Assembly (NCBI GenBank): GCA_019671005.1
Contig: CM033714.1
Coordinates: 60,708,685 to 60,772,684, forward strand
Direction of reading: 5' to 3'
Origin: Hibiscus mutabilis
Lineage: Eukaryota; Streptophyta; Magnoliopsida; Malvales; Malvaceae
DNA: 64,000 nucleotides
The position numbers were made by a program, and so were the translations under genes. Positions within the stretch are counted from its first letter, which is position 1. The number at the start of each line of letters is the position of its first letter. Below the pieces are notes generated by a model, which was not told the origin of the DNA, did no database searches, and saw only the letters and a program-made list of their open reading frames with translations. Positions 20,350-31,253 of the stretch are shown here, in pieces.

Positions 20350-20658
20350 CTAGATAACCCTTTCAGATTGACCTTCAGTTTGAGGGTGGAAAGCAGTGCT
20401 TAGGTGCACTCGAGTTCTCGAAGCCTCATGTAGGGTTCTCCAAAGCCAAGATGCAAAATGTGGGTCACGGTTAGAAATGATAGACACAGGAACTCCGTGC
20501 AAATGGATGGCTTCATGAATGTATAACTCATCAAGTCTAGGCAAGCTGAAATCTATTCTCACCGAAAGGAAATGAGTAGACTTGGTGAATCGATCTACAA
20601 TCACCCAAATAGCATCATTTTTCTTTAGTGTCATTGGTAGGCCACTTACAAAATTCAT
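20350..20658 (-). pseudogene. pol: RE4 integrase catalytic core
   Basis: It reads M-N-FVSGLPMTLKKNDAIW..., with Asn at the first catalytic Asp (codon 20653-20655), Asp kept in SNRDPHF and Glu kept in GQSERV. The frame ends in TAG exactly at the intron-like border, where relatives have Gln (CAG). The rest of the core is well preserved (STAFHPQTEGQ). Confidence 0.85.
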
Positions 20659-21019
20659 TGTAATAGGTTCCCATTTCCATTAAGAAAGCTTAATGGGTTG
20701 CAAAAGGACAGTAGGTACCTTGTGCTCGGCTTTAACCCATTGGCAGGTCAGACACCTAGTCACAAAGTCCGTGATCTCACCTTTCATACCAGACCACCAA
20801 TACAACTCTTTCAAGTCTTTATACATCTTTATAGCTCCAGGATGAATAGAAAAAAGGACTTGAATGAGCTTCACTCAGAGTTTGATTCCAAAGATCATCA
20901 TCATCGGACACACAGATACAGTTTTAGAAACACAACAATCCCTCGAAATTCATGGTAAAGTTAGGATCCGGCTTGTCCTTAATCTTAGCAATAAGAGTTT
21001 GCAACTCCTCGTCAGACTC
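20659..21019 (-). pseudogene. pol: RE4 integrase zinc-binding domain
   Basis: The HHCC region is present: IHPGAIKMYKDLKELYWWSGMK and, split here for length, VTRCLTCQWVKAEHK. Stops occur before and after it. It precedes the core and follows RNase H, the normal order. Confidence 0.8.
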
Positions 21020-21565
21020 CTAGAGTGATTTGATTTGAGACACGATGATTGAGTGAACTCTCAATTCAGCCAATAACATACCATGCTTCTTGAGCCGAAA
21101 GTGAGCATTCAAATATCTTAGAGAGTGAGTGGGCTTCCGACTAAGGGCGTTAGCCACAATATTGGCCTTACTGGGGTGGTAATCAATAACCAAATCATAG
21201 TCTTTCAAAAGTTGCATACATCGACGTTGAAGAAGATTTTACTCTTTCTAGATCAGAAGATACTTCTGGCTCTTGTGATCAGTGTACAAGTAACACTTTT
21301 CACCGTAAAGATAGTGCCTCCAAATTTTTAAGGCAAACATAATAACAGCTAGCTCCAAATCATGCGTCGAACTGTTCAGCACGTGTGGTTTAAGCTGACT
21401 TAAGTCATAAGCAATGAATTTTCCTTCTTGTATAAGTACACAGCCTAATCCCAGGTGGGATGCATCACTGTATACGGTGAAGTCTTTGCCTGACTCAAGT
21501 TGCACCAAAATAGGGGCATGTGTCAGGACTTGCTTAAGTTGATCAAAACTACTTTGTTGCTCCAA
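21020..21565 (-). pseudogene. pol: RE4 RNase H
   Basis: Two frames cover the domain: 21248-21565 with FTVYSDASHLGLGCVL, DLELAVIMFALKIWRHYL and YTDHKSQKYL, and 21020-21217 with DYHPSKANIVANALSRK. The last catalytic Asp is Asn (ANALSR instead of ADALSR). A frame change near 21230 separates the parts. Confidence 0.85.
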
Positions 21566-22393
21566 CTGTCTACAAAAAGAGAGTTTCCTTACAGAGAAGC
21601 TTCGTCAAGGGTGCATCAATCATCAAGAACCCTTTAACGAATCTACGGTAGTAGCCTGCAAGGCTAAAAAACTACGAATTTCTCCAACATTCTTCAGAGG
21701 GATCCAATCAAGAATTGCTTGAACCTTCTTTGGGTCAACTTGAATTCTTGTAGAAGAAATCACATATCCCAAAAAGGATACTTCAGATAGCCAAAATTCA
21801 CATTTACTGAACTTAGCATACATTTATTTCTCCCATAGAGTCTGTAGCACAATCCGGAGATGTTCTTCATGAGTGGCAGTGTCCTTGGAGTAGATCAAGG
21901 TGTCATATATAAACACCACCAAGAATCTATCTAGATTGGGCTGGAACACACGATTCATTAAGTCCATAAAGGCTACAGGTGCATTTGTAAGCCCGAAAGG
22001 CATTACTAGGAACTCGTAATGGCCATATCTGGTTCAAAAGGCAATCTTTGGAACGCCAGACTCCTTCACTAACATTTGATAGTACCCAGATCGTAGGTTT
22101 ATCTTAGAGAAGATAGAAGCATCATTCGAATGATCAAAGAGGTCACCAATCCTCAGTAACGGGCACTTATTCTTAATTTTTACCATATTCAGCTAACAAT
22201 AATCAATGTATAATCGCATCGATCCATCTTTCTTCTTGACAAACAAAACTGGTGCTCCCCAGGGTGAGAAACTTGTCGGATAAATCCCTTGTCCAAAAGA
22301 TCTTGGATTTGGGTCTTCAATTCTTTTAATTCAATCGGAGCTATTCTATACAGAGCAAAAGAGAGTGGTGTAGTCCTCGGTTGCACTTCGATT
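21566..22393 (-). pseudogene. pol: RE4 reverse transcriptase with mutated active site
   Basis: RT motifs on the minus strand include LRSGYYQMLVKESGV, RYGHYEFLVMPFGLTNAP and KFSKCEFWLSEVSFLGYV. The catalytic box, FIDD in relatives, reads FIYD at about 21901-21912, so the first of the paired aspartates is tyrosine. Several stops and a frame change after 22189 (CIDY region) also inactivate it. Confidence 0.85.
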
Positions 22394-22897
22394 CTAAATT
22401 CTACTTCTTAGGTCTGGGGGGAGTCTTGGAAGTTTATCAGGGAACACATTAGAGAATTCCTTTACCACTGGTACATCTTCGAGCTTTGCATTTTCATTAG
22501 ATTTCATAGCACACACGATGGCTTCATTAGACTCGGGTTTAGTTTTCATCGAAGTTATACTCTCCTTGCCGAGTCCACAGAGATATAGCTTCTTCTTCGA
22601 ACAATATACCCAAGCTTGATGTTCAACTAACCAATCAAGGCCTAGGATAAGATCGAACTCATGGAAGGGAAAGACCATCAAATTGGCCCAAAATAGGATT
22701 CCTTGGATCCTTAGAGGACAAGCTATATAGATCAACCGTATAACCACACTATCTCCTAGTGGGTTAGAGATAACTATTTTAGAAGTAACTAGTTCAGGTT
22801 CTAGAACATACTTCTTAATCAATGGTTCACTAATAAAGGAATGATTAGAACTGGGATCCACCAAAGCATAAACAAGATCATAACATAATTCCACCAT
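22394..22897 (-). pseudogene. pol: RE4 protease and RT leader
   Basis: A frame of 167 codons reads YALVDPSSNHSFIS, the retropepsin site with Ser-Ser-Asn in place of the usual Gly-Ser-Thr, so the flap-side glycine is lost. FDLILGLDWLVEHQAW is intact. The RT leader VVKEFSNVFPDKLPRLPPD follows. The start Met lies inside the polyprotein. Confidence 0.85.
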
Positions 22898-24001
22898 ACC
22901 TGCAATCGCATCAAGATTGTCTTCTTGCTCTCAACCTCGAACATGGTACATCTGGGTTCAGGTTTGAGAGTCACGCCCAGTAGAAGGAGGATTTGAGTTG
23001 TGAGGTTTCCTTGTTGATCCAGACTACACTTGTTTCGCTCATATTCCCATTAGGATTTTTCTGAGAAGCCACAGAGGTAGGAGTATTTGGATTCTACAGG
23101 CATTGTCTGATAAAGTGACCAGCTTCACTGTAGAGGTAACAAGATCCGGTCTGTCTGTGACAATGCCCAAGATGCCTCTTCTGACAAAAATTGCATAGAG
23201 GAATTTGAGAACCTCTCCTAGAACCACTCGTACTATCAACCAAAGTCATACGAGCAATAGATGTTCTCGAAGATTGGGATTGTGGCACATATCCTGCCTT
23301 TCGCAGCTGCTGAAAGGTGGTAGACTTTTGGTCCCACTGTCTATTCTTCTTCTGAGGTATGTAATCATCTCAGAATCTTTTTTGGGATCTAGCTTGGTTC
23401 CCCTTTCTTCTTTCATAATCCTTCTGGGAGGCTTTAGTAGAAATTGCTCAGTTGACCAGGTTCTAAAAGTCCTCCAGATCCAAAGTAGTAAAGAAGGGAC
23501 GTAATTCATCACAGAGGCCATCGATGAACACTATGCATTTCTCTTTTTCAGTGCGTATAATCTCAGCACCATACCTCGAGTATTTGTAGAAGTCGTGGTT
23601 ATACTGCTCTATGGGTCATCCTTCTTGTCTCAGATGGAGAAACTTCTTGCGCCTTTCAGCAATATAGTGTTCACTGATGTACTTCTTACGGAACTCTTGA
23701 AGAAAGAAGTCCCATGTAACTCTATGCTCGGGTATGGTGAGTGTCACAGTGTCCCACCAGCTCTGAGTCTCTTCAGAGATCAACGCCAGAGCACACTCTA
23801 GCTTATGTTCATTAGGACACTTCATCTACTTATTCATAACTTTTAGAGTGTTCTCTAGCCAATACTCTACTATTTTAGGGTTGTCCTGTTCTTGGCCAGT
23901 GAAGGTGTAAACCAGATACTGTCTGAGCTTATCAATAGGGGCTCTTGAGACAGATGGAGGTGCTTCATCAGGCTGAGGTGGCTGCTCCTGCCTGAGTAAC
24001 A
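22898..24001 (-). pseudogene. gag: RE4 gag with degenerate zinc knuckle
   Basis: The gag domain is read in pieces at 23616-23825 (HKLECALALISEETQSWWDTV, in part) and 23246-23521. The double zinc region at 23094-23220 has CNFC...H..HC followed by CYLY...GHFIRQC, where the second Cys of the CCHC knuckle is Tyr. A deletion or insertion boundary with RE5 at 24006 cuts the N-terminus. Confidence 0.78.
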
Positions 24002-24006
24002 CGACC

Positions 24007-27000
24007 TGTAATACCCCAAAAGCCCAACTTAAGAGTTTATATCCATTTGATCATGAATTTTTGAAGTACCATTGCTATCCATTAGGTTAAATAATTGCAT
24101 GAGAGTTAATTTGAACGGAAATAAAAATTTGAAGACTTAAATGGAAAGATAGAAATGTAAACATGCAAAGTTCAGTTTTCATGTTAAATTAAATCAAAAT
24201 TAGGGACCTAGATACATGTTCTCGAATGATGAGAACCATGTGTCTAGTGAGTGTTCTCTCACGGTATTGAGATGAGAAAGGAGAACAAAATGTGTGTCAT
24301 CTCCTTCATCTTGCTTAGCCGAAGGTCTTGAGAGAGAAAGGGTAAGAAGAAGCTTCTTAGACCAACTCCATTCATGCCATTTTTAGCTTGATCAAATTAG
24401 ATTAAGAGAAGGTAAAATTGCTAGAATTTTCCTTGTTAAATCTGATTTCTTTTTCTTGTATGCTTGATTGTGATTGTAGGTGTGATTACAAATTAGTTGA
24501 ATTTGGTGGGTATTCGAATTAGCATGAATTCAGATTTGATGATTTCTTAGTTGTGACTAATTAATCGGATTGCTATGATGTGCATGTCAATAAATGGTTT
24601 GGATAATTGAGTTCATAAGAGTGTTTTCAATGAACTAATACATTGTGGACTAAATTTTTGGTGAATTGATAGAGAACTTATGAAACTGCCCTGTTTTGAT
24701 CTTATAGAGATGGGACTGTTTTGTCATGTTATATATATGTTTGTGGACTGAATTATGTATATAGTTGATGCTGAATTGAAGGGTTACAATATAAGTAAAA
24801 ATTTGCCAATTATGGTTGGAAAATTTGTTTTTGAAAGTCGTTTTACGAACTGCTCAGGGGAGGTCTATTCGGTTATAATTTGAGACTGTTTTAAAGGTTT
24901 GGAGGTTGTTTTGATAAATTAGGATTGCACATTTGTTTTAAGGACAAAAGGGACAGTTTTGGAATAATTAAAGATCATATGGACTGTTTGAACACATTAA
25001 AATATATTGGGTTGATTTTTGAATGATTTGGGATTGTTTTGGTTAAGTTAAGGGATTGTTCGAATGATTTAAAATCAGGGGATTGTTCTACTCATTTTTA
25101 GGGCTTGCTATCGCACAAATAGGGGCTGTTTCGAATATTTATAGTCTTGTGGACTGCTGTGAATATCTTTACATGTATGTGATGTGATTTGGAAACTGTT
25201 TTGCATTGATTGTGAAGGCTAATGGGCTGTTTGTGTGAAATTATATGTGTATGAGTACTTGTGTAACTTTACAAGCAGTTAAATGCTAGGGAATGATTCT
25301 AATGCATAATTTCACTTCTTGACATAATAGATCAAGAGGAAATTGAAGGTGTAGGGACTACATAGAGCAAGTAGTGGATAAAATAAAAAGAGAAATCGGA
25401 AGTTGAAAACAAACCTGGATCAGAGAAACCTGTGAGTGTAGTCTTGGGATAGATTGAAACTATCCCAAGCATGTTATCTTGTTTAAGTTTATTTTTGTCG
25501 TTTCATCAAGTTAAAATGGTGCTTGAGATTCTATGCTTGGACTACAAGGTACGTGATATAATAAAAGTACTCATGAATTGAGATGTTTGAGATATTAAGA
25601 AATCGTGGTGCCTTTGAAAGTTAGATGTGCTTGATAGATCGAATGATACTTAGTGGATAAAAACCTATGTTATACTTGATAGTATATGAATATGTTGGGA
25701 AAATGGATGTATGTTATGCAGTCAAAAGAAAAATGTAATAATACATGAAAGATATGCAAAGATATGAGAATTACTTATGTAAGTTCATGAAACTGAAATT
25801 ATGCTCAACCTATAAAACAATTAGATAAGTTGCTGATCTTGAATTGAGTTTGTGATTGATATGAAACTTATTTGAAAGACTTTGCTAAGCAATGTTAAGA
25901 TTAACATTTGAATAATAGCCTAAATATGAATTTTGGTTTATGAATGATGTAATCCTTGCTATGTCCCATTCGAATTAAAGGAATGAGGCTTTGCGTAATG
26001 CAAGTATTAAATATATACTCAGTGTGGGTGAACAAAAGACTCAATCCATATGATATCTGATTTAGAAGTTATGCTTACTATGTTTGATTTATGTATGGTA
26101 TATGATAAAGCCTTGGTGGCATAATGACAAAAAATTGGAACAATGTTCGTTTTGATAAAAATATGAAAGGTTCACATGAGGTGAACTATGTGTGTACCCA
26201 AAAATAAATAAAAAGGGTAATGAGACATTAATATGACCTTATAATGTGGAGCTATGCTCACTATGTTATGATAAAGAATGATATACGTTAAAGCCTTGGT
26301 CTCGAGTCAGTCTTAGGTATAGTTGGCATGCCATAGAGTCCATAGAGCTCAGTTTCGAGGTGGACTACGGTCCTTATTTGGCGACAGTAGGAGGGAAGTG
26401 TTGTGGTCACTTGGCGATAGTAGGAGGGATTGACCGGTACTACGAGTACCATTTTATTTGGCGACAACTGGTTGGGGATTCATGTACCTAGGCTGTAATT
26501 CGATTCTGAAGGCTAAGATAAAATACAACAATGAAATTTGTTTATTAAAATAAGAATTTATCTTATTAATTCATATGCTAATAAAAGTATAACTGATTTA
26601 TATATTGAAATCATGTTTTGAGTACTAGGGAGAATTTATGCTTATGATATGATAAGTTGGATAACTTCTATAACAAGAAATGGATGTGTATGTTAATTAT
26701 TATATGCTCTTAAAGGATTGTGTTTAAGGTAAATGTTAAATTTGTAAGCTATTCTAATAAGCCACTTGGATAACTCGTGCCTTGAGTATCTAATGATTAA
26801 ATGATGTTTGAGCATGATTGTATGTAGAAGCAAAACCATATTTGTGATCTTGTGACCATTGACTCATAACTGATAAAATTATATAATTGGTTCGGGTTTG
26901 ATAGACCTAGAAACAGGTTATATTAAATTCTATCTTTATGACATGAGAAGTTTGAATAAAAGAGAACCATACTCAAAATATGTCATGATATTTGATAACT

Positions 27001-27071
27001 TAAATGTCAAATAGCTTATGTTTTGATGGGTTAGATTAGGGAAAAATCTAAGGAAGTTTATATGTCAAGAC
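24007..27071 (+). repeat. RE5a: LTR-type sequence, plus strand
   Basis: Starts TGTAATACCCC directly after RE4 gag. It is AT-rich, non-coding and full of short direct repeats typical of long chromovirus LTRs. The block at 26318-26606 (GGCATGCC...ATTCATATGC) is repeated at 31174-31253 plus 41706-41925. A segment with GGACTACGGTCC is shared in weak form with the RE4/RE7 LTR, indicating distant kinship. No primer site, PPT or coding was found. Confidence 0.6.
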
Positions 27072-30000
27072 TGTAACAACCCAAGATTTAGAATTTAAAA
27101 TCATTCTTTTGGTGATATATATATATTTCCTACTATGCATGTAGAATGTGCTTAAATGATGGTTAACAATCCATTAGAGGACCGAATTGAATAACTTAAT
27201 TCTAGGAAAGTGAAACCAAAAAAGACTAAATAGATGAACTTTTGGAATTGAAGTTTTGCATGATGAATTTAAAGATAATAAGGGAATGATGAAGTGGCTC
27301 CATAGGATATGGACATGTGGATTATTACCACCATTGGATGAAACAAACAAATAGTTTGTTTTCTCCTTCATTCCTCTCAATAGCCGAATGGAGAGTTGAG
27401 AGAAAGCAGAAGAAAAAGAATCACCATAGCCTTGCCTTGTTAGAGATTTCGGCTGAGATTGATACTTGATTTAAGACTATACATCCAAAAAAGTAAGTCT
27501 TTCTTGAACTTCTCTTTAGAATTTAACAACTAGAGATTGTGGTTGGGGTCTTGAATATATTGCTTGCATGGTTGAATGTTGGGTCTCGATTGAAGTTGAA
27601 AGGTTTAGCCGAATGTTTTAGACAATATCAATGCTAGAAAATTTTGATATTTAATTGTTAGGTATTGAATCAGGGTCTTTGAATGAAATATTGTGAATTC
27701 ATGTTCTTGTGATTATAGCATAGTTTGAAAGTTGTTCCCAAGGAAACTGTGGGAAAGAATGGATTAACCAAGAATGTAGAACCTTGATTTGGTGCATAGT
27801 TATCATGTTAGCAACACTATAATTGAATCAAGGAACTATTAGAATGGAATTCAAGGAAAATTAGGCAGATTAATTAAGTGGAAATTTGCCCTGTTTCGAG
27901 CAGGGCGGTTTAGGGGTTGTTTTGTTGCTGTTCAAGTAATTAATTGAGAGTTAAAGACAAGTTAGGTGTTAATTTAATGCCTAATTGTAATGGATGTCGA
28001 ATAAATGGAAGTTTGAGGTAAATGCTTGTTAGAATGATGGATAAATTGAATAAAAATAGCACCTAAGTGCAGGGAAGGGCAGATCCGAATTGTTGAGAAC
28101 TAGAGGACTATTTTTTTGTGTATGTTAATGCCCCATATTGTTGAGCTGCATCTTTGGCTAGGAATGTAGTGTTATATGGATGCATTGAATATATTACCTT
28201 AAAATTTGTTTAAAGCATTTGTGTGAGCACATAAGATAAGTCAAGTGATATTGAATTGCTCTAATGTATGATTTAATTATTGTTACTTAGACAACAAAGA
28301 ATTTGGTCAAGAGGACGAAAGGAAAAAAGGAGTTGTGATCCAAGATCAAGTATAGCTGGAAATATCTGTGAGTGTAACCTGTAATCTAAGTAAATTTTAT
28401 TGCTCATAATTCAAATTACCGAATGTATAAAGAGGCTAAATGCCTTGCTTGTTTATGCTTGCTTGAATCCTTGGAAGGTAAGTACCAAGGTATGTTGTTT
28501 GTTACTTAATTTATACAAGCATGTTCAAGAATGTGTAACAATAATGTCACAAGTGGCATCCTGACTTTCGAATACAAGACAGTGTTTTGAAATATGATAG
28601 AACTAGGTTAATGAGGTTCCTCTAGAAATTATCTTGTCTAGGGTCAATAGTAGTACAATTGGCATGCCTATAATGTGTCTTGAGCTCAGCCTGAATAACA
28701 TTGGACTAAGGTCCTCTGATAGGTACAATGTACCCCTGATTGACATGGTTACAATTCCAGTTCAATGGAAATAAATGTCGTTGCCTGTTAATATGGTGAT
28801 TTGGGAATAGAAGTCTAGATTGATACTAGACACAGTATGGATATTCAACTACGGTTGCCTGATTTAGCTTCACTTATGAAAGAATAGTCTGGTATTCGTA
28901 GAATTCAAGAGAGGTTACCTAGAAATTTTAATGTATATTTCTGTATCATGATGACGTATGTGTCATTGAGCTAATAGTGAAATTCTGCTAAGTATGTGAG
29001 GCCTAAAACTTATTATGAAACTGTAGAGTTAGTTGTTGTGATAAAATAGATAATCACTAGCTAAATTTGATACTTGTACACTCATTTACAAAGTTGATTA
29101 CGAAGCTACTGTTTGACTGCTCACTCTGATATGTCACAGGAGAAATTGATTGTTGATAAAGCTTTGGGAGATTTTGCAAGGTCATCAAAAGCACCAAATG
29201 CATGTTTTGTTTATCAAGTTAACTCCTAGAAGGTGGCACTAGATTGGAATGTTAGGCTATGATATTTTGTCTATAAAAGGGGTTGTAATCAGTAACTTAT
29301 TATGGGATTGTAAACGTTATAAACATATATATATGTGTGTGTTCGGCCTTTTGTGCTTGGTGATAGATTTTGCTTGACTTAGCCTGGTTGCTAGATTCAA
29401 ATGATTTAGATGATATCTCAATCTTACCTATTCGACTGAATGATGCTAATGCATGGTTGCATATTGATTACACGCGTGTCAAAGTTGTGAATACCTTTAG
29501 AGTCAGGACTTATTTTGAGTATTGCATGTTTTGCTTATCTATGATTACAAATTAGAAGCCCTTGTCCATGTAAAACAGTTCGGTTAGATCACCTTGTTTG
29601 GAGAGTCTTGAACTTGTATTGCTACTAAAGAATTTTATAATCCGTCAATTGGTATATCATGCATATATTGGTTTTTTGTACCATAAGAAATGTGTATCAA
29701 TTGATTTGTGAATATTTCATTGGGTGAATAGGTATACTGGTTCAAATATTATGGGCATATTTGTAGTTGTTGTTCGAACCCTTGTGTGTTATGTCCATTT
29801 TTGCTTTTTTAGAACACCTATGAGAATTTTAGTTCTTGATTGGTTTGAATATTCTTGATTATGTGCAAACACTTGTTTGAAAATTTAAACTAGAATGACA
29901 AACTCCAAGTCCAAGCTTAGATTGTGTATATGATTAGTATATCTTCAGTGAATGGACGGACAATTGTTTCATACTTTTGTTGCTTGAAGACTACTTCACT

Positions 30001-31161
30001 GAGTATGTATATACTTATAAGTTCCTTTCACTGCGTTTTAGGATCAAGCTTTGTTGGAGATACCTTCCGAGCTTCACTTAGATCACACGTACAAGGTGTA
30101 TATTTGTAAAAATCCTTAAGAACTCGTAGATGGTGTCACATATTCGATAAGAATGCATTGTGCATCTAGATTCTTTTATTGGTGGTATATGCATATAAGT
30201 TATCTAGTTATTCAGAGCATTGTAATGGGCCCTTATTGATTTCTTGGTTGCTTGCTTTTAAGTCATGTAGTTATGATGTGCATGATAGTTGGGTATTATA
30301 CGTATGCTAAAGTAGATAGATCATTTGAATATTAAGCATGAAGGAAGGCCTAAATATATCTATCGTCATGTGAATATCCTTAATAAGGAATGGTAACATG
30401 TATGACTAGAATGAAGAACTAGATAAGCATGTGTTAGTAAGACAACGAATAAGTCTAGTTGAACTATAGCCTAGTTCTAATCAAAATTCATTACTCCTTA
30501 GTGGCTTGCATAAATATAAGCTAAATAAACAAAACAATCTATGACCTAGAATTAATCTATAAAATGTTCCGAATGGAAGTTTGATTTATGATCTCATGAG
30601 ATTGCAAATGTCATATGGTTGCATAGTTTGTAAGATTGTTTGAAATTTTATGTATATACATACATTCGCACATAGGACTAGGCATCCTAATGCTTTATGT
30701 GAAAGATTTCTTATTCTTTTTCTATAATGGTATTAGATTTCTATCACGCATGGTAAAGTTTGAAAGGATAATAGGATGTTTAACATACTTGATTTCTAGA
30801 TTAGCTAAGATTAATCAATGATATTTCTATGAACTCATGGTAGGATTTAAAAATAGATGATTGAATAATGAGAAAAACAAACATAGTTATATTAATCTTG
30901 ATCAATGAGTTAAATTTTAATATCCTTCTAAATTCGGGTTACATATTTCTACTAAATTAGTGAGATAAGATCTTAAATGTATTTAGCCTAGTCTAATTGG
31001 GTTAATATGTTAATCATGGTACTGCAATATTTGTGTGATTGATTTTAAATAATTCAAGATCTTGGTTGTAAGTTGTCATGGTTTGATTGTTTGTTAGATA
31101 GTGTTAGCTAGTAACACTACCTAGTTCGATTTATCTCCTAAACCGGGTTAGGGGTGTTAAA
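27072..31161 (+). repeat. RE5b: second LTR-type sequence, plus strand
   Basis: Starts TGTAACAACCC and ends GGGGTGTTAAA. The portion at 29140-29410 matches the RE6 LTR in reverse orientation (CTCCTAGAAGGTGGCACTAG and GGTTGCTAGATTCAA). A TATA-like TATAAAAGG lies at 29272-29280. Sequence from about 29500 to 31161 shows no match or coding that I can recognise. Several 60-codon frames here are chance openings in AT-rich DNA. Confidence 0.5.
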
Positions 31162-31173
31162 TGACCACTTGTT

Positions 31174-31253
31174 TGGCATGCCATAGAGTCCATAGAGCTT
31201 CGTTTCGAGATAGACTATGGTCCTGGATTACGGTCCTTATTTGGCGACGGTAG
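31174..31253 (+). repeat. RE5-type LTR fragment, left of RE6
   Basis: Matches 26318-26400 (GGCATGCCATAGAGTCCATAG) with substitutions and continues at 41706 after RE6. It is the target sequence of RE6. Confidence 0.78.

Larger units (their letters stand above)
17600..24006 (-). mobile_element. RE4: Tekay-like chromovirus, both ends damaged
   Basis: Minus-strand order from right to left is gag, PR, RT, RNase H, IN, chromodomain remnant and 3' LTR. The LTR (about 17600-19545) matches the RE7 LTR at blocks such as GGCCGTAG...CCGTAGTCCAATCC. Its left end is not delimited and its right end with the PPT is deleted. In the gag region RE5 interrupts at 24007, and the 5' LTR is not found. PR, RT and IN all carry altered catalytic positions. 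Confidence 0.85.

Noticed and set aside
27115..27128. TATATATATATA run
   Set aside because: A short dinucleotide repeat near the RE5b start; too close to the left LTR edge to be its promoter, and TATAAAAGG at 29272 fits better.
24007..31161. Several 60-codon frames at 27174-27380, 29370-29555, 29924-30109 and 30636-30821
   Set aside because: Chance openings in AT-rich LTR-type DNA with no coding features.
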